From an uncultured Hyphomicrobiales bacterium (GTDB lineage Bacteria; Pseudomonadota; Alphaproteobacteria; Rhizobiales; Xanthobacteraceae), in NCBI GenBank assembly GCA_903929045.1, contig CAIYTE010000113.1:1-54572 (forward strand): DNA of 54,572 nt, given 5' to 3'. Below the pieces are notes generated by a model. The model was given only the letters and a program-made list of their open reading frames with translations, had not been told where the DNA came from and ran no database searches. A program made the position numbers and the translations under genes. The first letter of the stretch is position 1, and each line of letters opens with the position of its first letter. Below, piece by piece: positions 1 to 7,228 of the stretch.

Positions 1-86
1 CATTAATGTAGGTGATTGATTGTACCTAGACGCTGTTGCACTTCCCAGCGCTAGGAGCAGTTCAACCTAATTGCGCTTTCACTGCA

Positions 87-659
87 CTAACTTTGCGTGT
101 CCGACTTTGTCACATTGCCGATGACCGCCCGCCCACCGTCGTTCACATGTACATGCTCGACGCGGACAAATTGCTGCCCGCCGTTACGCAAGCGTCGAAG
201 AGTTTCTATTTGCAGCGTAAATGTCTTCATTAAGCGAGCCGCGGCCGACCCAAACGCCGCAATTCGCCGCTCCGTTCCGAATCCGCTGTCCAGCTTGGCG
301 AGTATCGCCATGGCAGCTGTGTGCGTGCAGGCTATCTGGACGGCGAGCGCTCCCTCAATTTCATCCTTCGGTGCCGCGGCTTCAATCATGGCGAGAGCGG
401 CATTAATATGCATTTCAGAAATGTTGCCGAACGGCGAACGAGCGGCAGCCTGAAGTTGGAGCAAGGAAGCGTTCACGAAGTCGCTCGACGTTGTGCCAAG
501 AGCTTTGTTCAGCCGTTCCCACCAGTTTTTGGTCTCGCCGTCAGGCGGATGGGTCTGTGCCACAAGGGCATCCGGCCGCCACAGGGCTACGCGGACCGGC
601 GGAAGGCGGCCGGTCCGACTAGGCGCCGGAGTAGGCATTTTGTTCGGCTTAGTCGGCAT
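87..659 (-). CDS. hypothetical accessory protein, second gene of a two-gene module by tRNA-Pro
   Basis: A 190-aa soluble protein with no signal peptide or membrane segment. The N-terminus (about 1-45) is Pro/Arg-rich and looks disordered; residues about 50-160 are Ala-rich and helical. The C-terminus carries a beta-like motif VEHVHVNDGGRAVIGN followed by a short polar tail. From memory, this His/Val motif with GG-(Q/R)-A-(V/I)-(V/I)-G recurs in uncharacterised proteins of proteobacterial accessory regions, often next to an HGG-motif gene, as here. The start at 659 is preceded by AGGGGA about 6 bases upstream, inside the end of the neighbouring gene, so the two are probably translated from one message. 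Function unknown; base composition is less GC-rich than the core genes. Confidence 0.7.
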   Translation of the reverse strand: MPTKPNKMPTPAPSRTGRLPPVRVALWRPDALVAQTHPPDGETKNWWERLNKALGTTSSDFVNASLLQLQAAARSPFGNISEMHINAALAMIEAAAPKDEIEGALAVQIACTHTAAMAILAKLDSGFGTERRIAAFGSAAARLMKTFTLQIETLRRLRNGGQQFVRVEHVHVNDGGRAVIGNVTKSDTQS

Positions 660-669
660 TTAATTTCCC

Positions 670-921
670 CTATCTCGCAAAGGTCTGTACGAGAGATCGC
701 AGCCACCGGCGCTCCTCGATTGCTTCGACTGTCCAGTTTCCATTGCGAAAATTTCCGTTTTTGCCACCGTGTGGCGCGCCAGGGCTGAGGCCGCCGTGGA
801 GACGACATCGCCTCCGACCCCGTATCGCGGGACGTTGGCACGCCGCGCCGCAGTGCGTCTTTGCTCCACACCGAGGCGCCCCTCTTAGATTTCGAAGTCG
901 TCTCTCAACATCTTGGTCCAT
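670..921 (-). CDS. HGG-motif small Cys/His protein (putative zinc-binding), first gene of the module
   Basis: An 83-aa very basic protein. Cys18, Cys28, Cys39 and His42 (with an extra Cys24) are spaced like a small zinc ribbon, and the segment LHGGLSPGAPHGGKNGNFRNG matches the HGG-x-x-x-G-(A/T)-P-x-G-x-x-N-G pattern of a widespread unannotated family common in proteobacterial accessory DNA. The ATG at 921 is chosen because it has GAGG 8 bases upstream; the frame is open further upstream but that part has no family similarity. The next gene starts 10 bases after its stop. Zinc binding and nucleic-acid binding are inference from residue spacing and charge; no function is known to me. Confidence 0.72.
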   Translation of the reverse strand: MDQDVERRLRNLRGAPRCGAKTHCGAACQRPAIRGRRRCRLHGGLSPGAPHGGKNGNFRNGNWTVEAIEERRWLRSLVQTFAR

Positions 922-1018
922 GGGGTTGTCCTCGTTTTTTTTAACCCCCCGGGTGGGGCGGAGCGCATTTTGGAACCACGCAATACCGAGCGGCCGCCGT
1001 CGCCGGTTCCAAACTTTC

Positions 1019-1046
1019 GGGGAAACTGTCGGGGAAACTGTCGGGG
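1019..1046. repeat. short tandem repeat, 12-bp unit
   Basis: GGGGAAACTGTC occurs twice head to tail, followed by a third GGGG. It lies 36 bases from the 3' end of the tRNA-Pro gene, on the side where an integrated element would begin. A 7-bp stem (TAGCTTT / AAAGCTA, 1047-1066) follows directly. It could be an arm-type recombinase site or a transcription-factor site; nothing in the sequence decides which. Confidence 0.6.
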
Positions 1047-1081
1047 TAGCTTTTTCGGGAAAGCTAAGCCATTGATATAAC

Positions 1082-1158
1082 TGGTCGGAGTGGCAGGATT
1101 TGAACCTGCGACCCCCTCGTCCCGAACGAGGTGCGCTACCAGACTGCGCTACACTCCG
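1082..1158 (-). tRNA. tRNA-Pro (anticodon CGG)
   Basis: Reading the minus strand gives a complete cloverleaf: acceptor stem CGGAGTG paired with CACTCCG, D-arm AGCGCAGTCTGGTAGCGC, anticodon stem CCTCG/CGAGG with loop TTCGGGA (anticodon CGG), T-arm GCAGGTTCAAATCCTGC, discriminator A and an encoded CCA. Length 77 nt. tRNA 3' ends are common integration targets, and the DNA just beyond this one (1-1,081) carries accessory genes. Confidence 0.97.
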
Positions 1159-1171
1159 ACTGTCGGCGGCC

Positions 1172-1200
1172 TTATAACCCCCTCGCTCCGGAAACCGCAA
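1172..1200 (-). promoter_or_regulatory. putative sigma-70 promoter of tRNA-Pro
   Basis: On the minus strand TTGCGG (1200-1195) and TTATAA (1177-1172) are separated by 17 bases, and the tRNA 5' end lies 13 bases after the -10 element. Spacing and position fit a housekeeping promoter. Confidence 0.5.
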
Positions 1201-1202
1201 GC

Positions 1203-1255
1203 GAGCATGGTCCCGAAAAGTGGAAACCGGTTTTCGGGCTGGACCCTGCTCAAAC
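1203..1255. repeat. dispersed palindromic repeat (GAGCATG...CTGCTC type)
   Basis: GAGCATGGTCCCGAAAA pairs imperfectly with TTTTCGGGctggaCCcTGCTC around a GTGGAAACCGG centre. The core CCGAAAAGTGG-AAACCGGTTTTCGG is recognisable from memory as a short repeat scattered through Bradyrhizobium-group genomes. It lies between the tRNA promoter and tsaC. Only one copy seen in the window. Confidence 0.6.
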
Positions 1256-1271
1256 GAGACACGTGAAGCCG

Positions 1272-2246
1272 ATGAACGCAGAGCCCCGGACCCGGGTTTT
1301 GATGGCCGACGAAGCCTCGATCGAGGCCGCCGCCGCCTGCCTGCGCGCCGGCGGGCTTGCCGCCTTTCCGACCGAAACCGTCTATGGGCTGGGCGCCGAC
1401 GCCGGCAATGGCGAGGCCGTGGCCCGGCTCTATGCCGCCAAGGGCCGCCCGGCCTTCAATCCGCTGATCGCCCATGTCGCCGGTCTGGCGGCCGCCCGGC
1501 GCATCGCCATTTTTGACGCGGACGCCGAAAAGCTCGCCGCCGCGTTCTGGCCCGGACCGCTCACCCTAGTGCTGCCCAAGCGCCCGGACGCCGGCGTCGC
1601 CGATCTGGCGGTCGCCGGGCTCGATACGATCGCCGTGCGCGTGCCGGACCATCCGGTGGCGCAGGCCCTGCTGAAAGCCTTCGACGGCCCGGTGGTGGCG
1701 CCCTCGGCCAACCGCTCCGGCCATGTGTCGCCGACCGACGCCGATCATGTGCTGGCCGACCTGCGCGGCCGCATCGATCTGATCATCGACGGCGGTCCGA
1801 GCGCGGTCGGCGTCGAATCCACCATCCTCTCCTGTCTCGGTGCGCCGACACTGCTGCGCCCGGGCGGGCTGGCGCGCGAACAGATCGAAAGCGTACTCGG
1901 CCACACGTTGGCGTCTGCTGCCGTTCCGGCCGACGATGACGCGCCGCTCGCGCCCGGCATGCTCGCCTCGCACTACGCGCCGAAAGCCGGCGTGCGGCTC
2001 GACGCGCAAGCGCCGCGCGACGGCGAAGCGCTGTTGGCGTTCGGCCCGGCGCCAGCCTTTGCCGGCACCACCTTCAACCTGTCGCCGCGCGGCGATCTCA
2101 TCGAAGCCGCCGCCAACCTGTTCTCGCATCTGCGCGCGCTCGATGCCGCCGGCGCCAACACCATTGCGGTCATGAGCGTGCCGCGTCACGGTCTCGGCGA
2201 AGCCATCAACGACCGGCTGGCGCGCGCCGCCGCGCCGAAAGAATAA
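1272..2246 (+). CDS. tsaC: L-threonylcarbamoyladenylate synthase (Sua5/YrdC/YciO family)
   Basis: Makes threonylcarbamoyl-AMP from threonine, bicarbonate and ATP for the t6A37 modification of ANN-decoding tRNAs. The N-terminal YrdC domain (about 12-200) shows PTETVYGLGADA, KGRPAFNPL and SANRSGHVSPT. A Sua5 C-terminal domain (about 205-324) follows the linker PLAPGMLASHYAPK, so this is the long Sua5 form rather than the short TsaC form. The ATG at 1272 is chosen because it leaves the usual short N-terminal lead before the YrdC core; an ATG at 1302 is the alternative. The next gene begins 14 bases after the stop. Confidence 0.93.
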   Translation: MNAEPRTRVLMADEASIEAAAACLRAGGLAAFPTETVYGLGADAGNGEAVARLYAAKGRPAFNPLIAHVAGLAAARRIAIFDADAEKLAAAFWPGPLTLVLPKRPDAGVADLAVAGLDTIAVRVPDHPVAQALLKAFDGPVVAPSANRSGHVSPTDADHVLADLRGRIDLIIDGGPSAVGVESTILSCLGAPTLLRPGGLAREQIESVLGHTLASAAVPADDDAPLAPGMLASHYAPKAGVRLDAQAPRDGEALLAFGPAPAFAGTTFNLSPRGDLIEAAANLFSHLRALDAAGANTIAVMSVPRHGLGEAINDRLARAAAPKE

Positions 2247-2260
2247 AAAGAGGAAACGAC

Positions 2261-3706
2261 ATGAATCTTCAGACCAAGCCGCCGCTGCTGCCGCCGCCGC
2301 CCGCCGCCCTGCTCAAGCAATTCATCGACATCGTCGGGCAGAAATATGCGGTGACCGATCGCGACGCGCAGGAACCGTATCTGGTCGAGATGCGCGACCT
2401 GTTCCACGGCATCACGCCGGTGATCCTGCGGCCCGGTTCGGTGGCGGAAGTGTCGGCGATCCTCAAGCTCGCCAACGAGCACAAGATCGCGGTCGTGCCG
2501 CAGGGCGGCAACACCGGCCTGGTCGGCGGCCAGGTGCCGCATCGCGGCGAGATCGTCATTTCGCTGACGCGCCTCAACAAGATCCGCGAGATCGATCCGG
2601 TGTCGAACACCATGACGGTCGAAGCCGGCGTGACGCTGCAGAACGCGCGTGCCGCCGCGTCCGACGCCGACCGGCTCTATCCGCAGTTGCTGCCGTCGGA
2701 AGGCACCTGCACCATCGGCGGCAACATGTCGACCAATGCCGGCGGCATCGCCGCGCTGGTGCACGGCATTTCGCGCCAGCATGCGGTCGGCCTCGAAGTC
2801 GTGCTGGCCGACGGCCGCGTCTTGAACAACCTCAACAAGCTCAAGAAAGACAATACCGGCTACGACCTCAAGAACCTGTTCATCGGCGCCGAAGGCACGC
2901 TCGGCATCATTACGGCGGTCGTACTGAAACTCGTGCCGAAGCCACGTTCGGTCGAGACCGCCTGGGCCGCCGTCACTTCGCCGCAGGCCGCGGTCGACAT
3001 GCTCGGCATCGCCACCGCGCATCTGGCGAGCGACGTGACCTCGTTCGAAATGATGGCGCGCAACGGCATCGAGGCCGTCATGACGCATGACAGCGTCAGC
3101 CGCGATCCGCTCGCCAAGGTCTATCCGTGGTACATTCTGGTCGAGGTGTCGTCACAGCGCACCAGCGGCCTGCGCGAAGCCCTGGAAGCCATTCTTACCG
3201 AAGGCGTCGAGAAGGGGCTGGTGCTCGACGCGACTTTTGCCGAGAGCCTCGATCAGCAGAAAGCATTCTGGCGCATCCGCGAATTGTTCGGCGAAGTGCA
3301 GCGTCTCATCGGCGCGTCGATCAAGCACGACATCTCCGTGCCGATTGCCAAGATTCCGGAATTCATCGTCGAAGCCGACAAGGCGATTGCCGATCTTATT
3401 CCCGGCACCACGACCATGCCCTTCGGTCATGTCGGCGACGGCAACATCCACTACAATGCGATGCAGCCGCCGGAAATGTCGCGGCAGGAATTCCTCAACC
3501 GCTGGGACGATGTGAACAAGGTCGTCTTCGCCATCGTCAAGAAATACAACGGCTCAATCTCGGCCGAGCACGGCGTCGGCGTCATGAAGCGCGACATCCT
3601 GCACATCTACAAGGATCCGGTGGCGCTCGACCTGATGCGCGGCATCAAGCAATTGCTCGATCCGAACGGCATCCTCAATCCGGGCAAGGTGTTGCCGCCG
3701 GGCTAG
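2261..3706 (+). CDS. FAD-binding D-2-hydroxyacid dehydrogenase (D2HGDH / GlcD-like)
   Basis: A 481-aa flavoprotein of the vanillyl-alcohol-oxidase superfamily. The FAD_binding_4 domain (about 45-225) has PQGGNTGLVGG, GGNMSTNAGG and the GAEGTLGIIT segment; the FAD-oxidase C domain (about 230-478) has GHVGDGNIHYN (His390, His397) and SAEHGVG, the metal and substrate site of D-lactate / D-2-hydroxyglutarate dehydrogenases. It oxidises a D-2-hydroxyacid and passes electrons to an acceptor such as ETF; an ETF-ubiquinone oxidoreductase gene is present at 37-38.7 kb. Exact substrate cannot be told from sequence; D-2-hydroxyglutarate or D-lactate are likeliest. RBS AGAGGAAA precedes the ATG. Confidence 0.9.
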   Translation: MNLQTKPPLLPPPPAALLKQFIDIVGQKYAVTDRDAQEPYLVEMRDLFHGITPVILRPGSVAEVSAILKLANEHKIAVVPQGGNTGLVGGQVPHRGEIVISLTRLNKIREIDPVSNTMTVEAGVTLQNARAAASDADRLYPQLLPSEGTCTIGGNMSTNAGGIAALVHGISRQHAVGLEVVLADGRVLNNLNKLKKDNTGYDLKNLFIGAEGTLGIITAVVLKLVPKPRSVETAWAAVTSPQAAVDMLGIATAHLASDVTSFEMMARNGIEAVMTHDSVSRDPLAKVYPWYILVEVSSQRTSGLREALEAILTEGVEKGLVLDATFAESLDQQKAFWRIRELFGEVQRLIGASIKHDISVPIAKIPEFIVEADKAIADLIPGTTTMPFGHVGDGNIHYNAMQPPEMSRQEFLNRWDDVNKVVFAIVKKYNGSISAEHGVGVMKRDILHIYKDPVALDLMRGIKQLLDPNGILNPGKVLPPG

Positions 3707-4449
3707 AACAACACGCCCTGTCCGTCATCGGGCTTCGGCGGCGCGGGACGTCTGGCCTTCGACTTGGCCGGCTCCGGCGCAAGTATCGCCGCGCGCGCGA
3801 TCAGCGCCGGATTGTCGTTGGCAACACGGTTGACGCCGGCGGACACCGGAATGGCTTCGAGCAGGTCGTCAGGCGCGGGCTTGATCAGCCCCGTCGCTTC
3901 GCGTGTGTCCTCGCTGCGGTCGCCCAGCCACACATCGAATTGCGCCGGCGGAATGATGACCGGCATGCGGTCGTGAATTGGCCGCAGTGTCGCGTTGGCG
4001 GTCGTCGTCACGATGGCCGCGCTCTCCAGCTCCTCGCCGTTCGGTCCGATCCAGCTCTCCCACAGACCGCCGAAAACGATCGGCTCGCCCGATTTTGGCC
4101 GGATGTAATACGGCTGCTTGGGCGCGCTCCCGACCTGCCATTCATAAAAGCCGTCCGCCGGGATCAGGCAGCGCCGCCGCTTCATCGCCGCCTTGAACGC
4201 CGGCTTCTCGTTGACGGTTTCGCCCCGCGCATTGATCAGCAGCGAGAACGTCTTGGGATCCTTGACCCAGGACGGCAGAAAGCCCCAGCGCACCAGGGCA
4301 AAATGCCGCTCGCCATTGACGAGCCGGACGACGGGAATGGGCTGGGTCGGCGCGACGTTGAAGCGCGGCGGAAAATTCGGCTGTTCCAGATAGTGCAACA
4401 AGGCGCGAAGCTGTTCCGGCGTCGCAATGATCGTGAAACGGCCGCACAT
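3703..4449 (-). CDS. yedK: SRAP-domain DNA-protein crosslink protein (YedK/HMCES family)
   Basis: Forms a covalent thiazolidine crosslink through its N-terminal Cys with abasic sites in single-stranded DNA, shielding them. The family needs Cys at position 2, so the start is placed at 4449 (MCGRFT), three codons inside the longest frame. Other hallmarks: PRFNVAPTQ, RWGFLPSW, NARGET (active-site Asn), CLIPADGFYEW (Glu) and IHDRMPVI (His). 248 aa, normal for the family; the C-terminal about 40 residues are basic and Pro-rich. It converges on the FAD dehydrogenase, and the two share the four bases CTAG at 3703-3706 for their stop codons. Confidence 0.95.
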   Translation of the reverse strand: MCGRFTIIATPEQLRALLHYLEQPNFPPRFNVAPTQPIPVVRLVNGERHFALVRWGFLPSWVKDPKTFSLLINARGETVNEKPAFKAAMKRRRCLIPADGFYEWQVGSAPKQPYYIRPKSGEPIVFGGLWESWIGPNGEELESAAIVTTTANATLRPIHDRMPVIIPPAQFDVWLGDRSEDTREATGLIKPAPDDLLEAIPVSAGVNRVANDNPALIARAAILAPEPAKSKARRPAPPKPDDGQGVLF

Positions 4450-4552
4450 CCTCGCCAATCCAATCCTGCTCGTATTTTCCGCCCGGCCTGTGCTTAATCG
4501 GGTCTTAACCCGTCGGAATCACACTGCCCGGCGCAGAATCGTCCCAAAGCCC

Positions 4553-5065
4553 ATGACATATCAACATCGTGCCGAGGCAGTGCAAGCGGCGGACGGCGAC
4601 AACGCCGCTCGGCTCGCCGAGGCCAATATCAATCCGGTCACAGGCTTTGCCACCGACTACCTCAATCATTTCAACGAAGCCGTGATGCTGCTCGAGATGC
4701 TGCCGGATTGCCCGGACTTCCTCGCTGACCTCATGGCGTGGAAGCCGATGAGCTATCGCGAGCACTTCCTGTCATCGCATTTCAAGGCGCGGGATCTGGC
4801 CATCGAAGCTTACGGCGCCGCCGACCCGGCATTGCGCGATTGCCTCGACACCATGGCGACGACGATGAGCGCCGTGCTGGAGGCGACCCGCGACTCCCTG
4901 CGCGCTGACATGCCGCGCGAAGAAACCGCCAAGCTCGCGGGACAAGCGGTCGCTTGGATCAAGCCGCTCCTGGCCAGCGCCAACGCCGTAATCAACGGCG
5001 AAGGCGACGGTGAAACCACCAACGCCCAGGCGATGGCCGACCAGCTGATGAAGAAAGCGCTGTGA
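4553..5065 (+). CDS. conserved hypothetical protein
   Basis: A 170-aa acidic, mostly alpha-helical protein without signal peptide or membrane segments and without motifs I recognise. The segment TDYLNHFNEAVMLLEMLPDC and a following Phe/His-rich stretch look like a helical bundle core. Its stop overlaps the GTG start of the NUDIX gene in the sequence GTGA (5062-5065), so the two are translationally coupled and probably work together. The ATG at 4553 is the first start that clears the divergent SRAP gene. From memory, close relatives sit in the same place in other Hyphomicrobiales; no function is known. Confidence 0.75.
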   Translation: MTYQHRAEAVQAADGDNAARLAEANINPVTGFATDYLNHFNEAVMLLEMLPDCPDFLADLMAWKPMSYREHFLSSHFKARDLAIEAYGAADPALRDCLDTMATTMSAVLEATRDSLRADMPREETAKLAGQAVAWIKPLLASANAVINGEGDGETTNAQAMADQLMKKAL

Positions 5066-5505
5066 ACGACGTCCGCACCTACCCGACACGACCTTTTCTC
5101 GCTGTCAGCGCCGCGATCTTCCGCGACGGCAAGGTGCTCGTGGTGCGGCGCGCGCGCAAACCGGCGCTCAATCTCTACACCATGCCCGGCGGCGTGGTCG
5201 AAGCGGGCGAGACGCTGGCGGAAGCTGCTGCCCGCGAGGTCCGCGAAGAGACCTCGCTTGAAATCGAGGTGCTGTCGCTCGCCGGTCACCGCGAAGCCAT
5301 GATGCGCGACAAGGACGGCCGCGTCGAACGCCACTTCGTCATCATGTGCTTTGCCGCGCGCTGGGTTTCCGGCGAGGTCACGCTGAACGAAGAGCTTGAT
5401 GAGGCTCAATGGCTGCTGCCATCCGAAATCACCCGCCTGCGCACCACCGACGGCCTCGCCGAGATCGTCGCCGATGCCGCCTTGATCGTGAACGGTAAAC
5501 GCTAG
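5062..5505 (+). CDS. NUDIX hydrolase (ADP-ribose pyrophosphatase-like)
   Basis: Hydrolyses a nucleoside diphosphate linked to another moiety, releasing a phosphorylated product. The NUDIX box is intact: GGVVEAGETLAEAAAREVRE followed by ETSLEI, fitting G-x5-E-x7-REU-x-EE-x-G/S-U. 147 aa is the usual single-domain length. The start is GTG, overlapping the stop of the upstream hypothetical gene. The substrate is not predictable; ADP-ribose or an oxidised nucleotide is typical for this subgroup. Confidence 0.9.
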   Translation: MNDVRTYPTRPFLAVSAAIFRDGKVLVVRRARKPALNLYTMPGGVVEAGETLAEAAAREVREETSLEIEVLSLAGHREAMMRDKDGRVERHFVIMCFAARWVSGEVTLNEELDEAQWLLPSEITRLRTTDGLAEIVADAALIVNGKR

Positions 5506-5567
5506 ACAGCCCGCCCCGGCCCGTTGCCTTGCGATTGCCTCAGACCGAGGGCATATCAGGCACCACA

Positions 5568-5942
5568 ATGAAGAGCTTCCTTGCCATCGCGTCGATCCTG
5601 CTTTGCCTGAGCCTGCCGGCGCGCGCGGCGGAAGGCGATCCGGCGCCGTTCGACGGCGACCTGCAACGGCTCGCCGAAATTCTCGGCTCCCTGCAATATC
5701 TGCGCGGCATCTGCGGCCCCAGCGAAGGCCAGAAATGGCGCGGCGAGATGCAAAGCCTGATCGACGCCGAGGCGCCCTCGGGCGAGCGGCGGCGGCTGAT
5801 CGTGGCCAGTTACAATCGTGGTTACCGGGGTTTTCAACAGGCCTATCGGACCTGTACCCCCGCGGCGAACATTGCAATTCGGCGCTATTTAGAAGAAGGC
5901 GCTAAAATTGCGCGGGAAATTACGGCCCGTTTCGCCAATTAG
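5568..5942 (+). CDS. TIGR02301 family secreted protein
   Basis: A 124-aa exported protein: a signal peptide at 1-21 (MKSFLAIASILLCLSLPARA, cleavage after Ala) and a mature domain with SLQYLRGICG, WRGEMQSLIDAEAPS and NRGYRGFQQAYRTC. The two conserved Cys probably form a disulfide in the periplasm. This pattern is that of TIGR02301, a family confined to Hyphomicrobiales with no known role. The start at 5568 is chosen because it places the signal peptide at the N-terminus. Confidence 0.85.
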   Translation: MKSFLAIASILLCLSLPARAAEGDPAPFDGDLQRLAEILGSLQYLRGICGPSEGQKWRGEMQSLIDAEAPSGERRRLIVASYNRGYRGFQQAYRTCTPAANIAIRRYLEEGAKIAREITARFAN

Positions 5943-6063
5943 TCCCAGCCAAATTAACCTTTCCTTTACGTGACGGCTTGGTCGGCAATGCTTGCGTGCT
6001 AACGTCGCAGCCGGGACTTAAGGATTGGGTGTCCGGAAGGGCCACCCGGGGACGAAGGTGACT

Positions 6064-6330
6064 ATGTCGACAGCGGGAACTACTCACACACGCGAGCCGG
6101 TGCCGGACCACGAGCAGAAGCGCGTGGCCCTGGGCTATCTGCATGAAGCGTGGGCCGAAGCCCGCCTCGACGGCATCGATGGCGATTGCCTGGCGCAAGC
6201 CTGCTTGTTTGCCGCGCTTGCCGAATTCGTCACGACCTACGGCGAGGAAGCGGCCGCCACCTTCACCGAAGGCCTCGGCACCCGCATTCGCAACGGCGAA
6301 TTTTCGCTTGAGCAGCAGAAGCGGCAGTAG
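6064..6330 (+). CDS. small conserved hypothetical protein
   Basis: An 88-aa cytoplasmic protein, mostly helical, with HEAWAEARLDGIDGDCLAQA and FAALAEFVTTYGEEAAATF. No motif points to a function. The start at 6064 has GAAGG 7 bases upstream; a longer in-frame start at 6025 adds only unstructured residues. It ends 6 bases before the convergent response-regulator gene and stands alone. Confidence 0.7.
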   Translation: MSTAGTTHTREPVPDHEQKRVALGYLHEAWAEARLDGIDGDCLAQACLFAALAEFVTTYGEEAAATFTEGLGTRIRNGEFSLEQQKRQ

Positions 6331-6336
6331 CCGCAG

Positions 6337-7083
6337 CTAGCCGCGCGCGACGGTCAAACCGTAATAGCGCTCCAAGATCGCATTGATATCGGCGGGATAG
6401 AACGGCTTCTTGAGGAAGCCGAGCGCGCCCGCGGCATGCGCGCGGTCAGCGATGGCGTTGTCGAGTGTCGACGTCATCATCACCACCGCGACGTTCGGCA
6501 TTTCCCGTCTGATCTCCGCCAGGGTTTCAAAGCCGTTCAGCCCCGGCATGTTGTAGTCGAGAAAGACGATGCCGAATTTCTCGCGGCGCAGATGCTCGAG
6601 CGCGGCGGCCCCTTCCGACGCTTCATCGATCTTCAAGGCGAAGTGACTGGCCTGAAGAATTTTGCTCACGATGCTGCGCATCGTTCTGGAATCGTCGACC
6701 ACCAGCACCCGCGTCGGAATCTTGGCGCGGATGCAAAGCTGCACGAGGTTGTGCGCTTCGTCTTCCGTGCCGGGCCTTGCAACGACGCCGTCGATGCCGT
6801 TTGGCCGCGGCGCGTCCTTGGGGCCCGTCATGAAAATCAAAGGTTCGGGCGGCCCGGCATGCGCGGCCTTGATCAGGATGCTCTTGTTGGCGTCGGACAA
6901 ATCCGCATCGAGGATGCAGACATCGGCACGGTCGCGGGCGAGCAATGCGGCCGCCTGCGCGACGTCGAGCAGGTTCAATTCGATCGGCACGGTCGCCCGG
7001 GTGACGGCTTCGCGCCAAAGCCCCTGATCCGCCAAACCGGCCGAGATCACCAAAATGCGAAGGGAAACAAGATCGCCCGGCAT
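6337..7083 (-). CDS. tandem receiver-domain response regulator
   Basis: 248 aa made of two CheY-like receivers and no output domain. The second (about 125-243) is complete: acidic pair Asp130/Asp131, phosphoacceptor Asp176 in FLDYNMPGLNG, Thr/Ser at MMTST and Lys226 in LKKPF. The first (about 8-118) keeps an Asp (59 or 61) in ILDAD and Thr86, but has Arg instead of the invariant Lys (VARPG), so it is probably degenerate. No histidine kinase gene is adjacent. Such single-output-less regulators act by protein-protein contact, for instance on motors or kinases; partner unknown. Confidence 0.88.
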   Translation of the reverse strand: MPGDLVSLRILVISAGLADQGLWREAVTRATVPIELNLLDVAQAAALLARDRADVCILDADLSDANKSILIKAAHAGPPEPLIFMTGPKDAPRPNGIDGVVARPGTEDEAHNLVQLCIRAKIPTRVLVVDDSRTMRSIVSKILQASHFALKIDEASEGAAALEHLRREKFGIVFLDYNMPGLNGFETLAEIRREMPNVAVVMMTSTLDNAIADRAHAAGALGFLKKPFYPADINAILERYYGLTVARG

Positions 7084-7228
7084 CTATCGTAATCCGCCCC
7101 ACCGCCGGACTTTGCCCGGACTAAAACAGGGGTGTTTCGATACCGTTGATAGCCGCCCGCCCCGACATTGCAATTACACACGGTAGCGTTGCGTCAGAAG
7201 CCTGGGGACAAGTCCGCTGAGTGGAAGT

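Noticed and set aside
1019-1046. CRISPR-like repeat
   Set aside because: Only two and a third 12-bp units without spacers; no cas genes.
5954-5968. Possible CtrA box TTAA-N7-TTTA, and scattered GTTAAC words at 19,820-19,980 and 49,470-49,580
   Set aside because: One half-site mismatch, or wrong spacing for TTAA-N7-TTAA; no cell-cycle gene follows.
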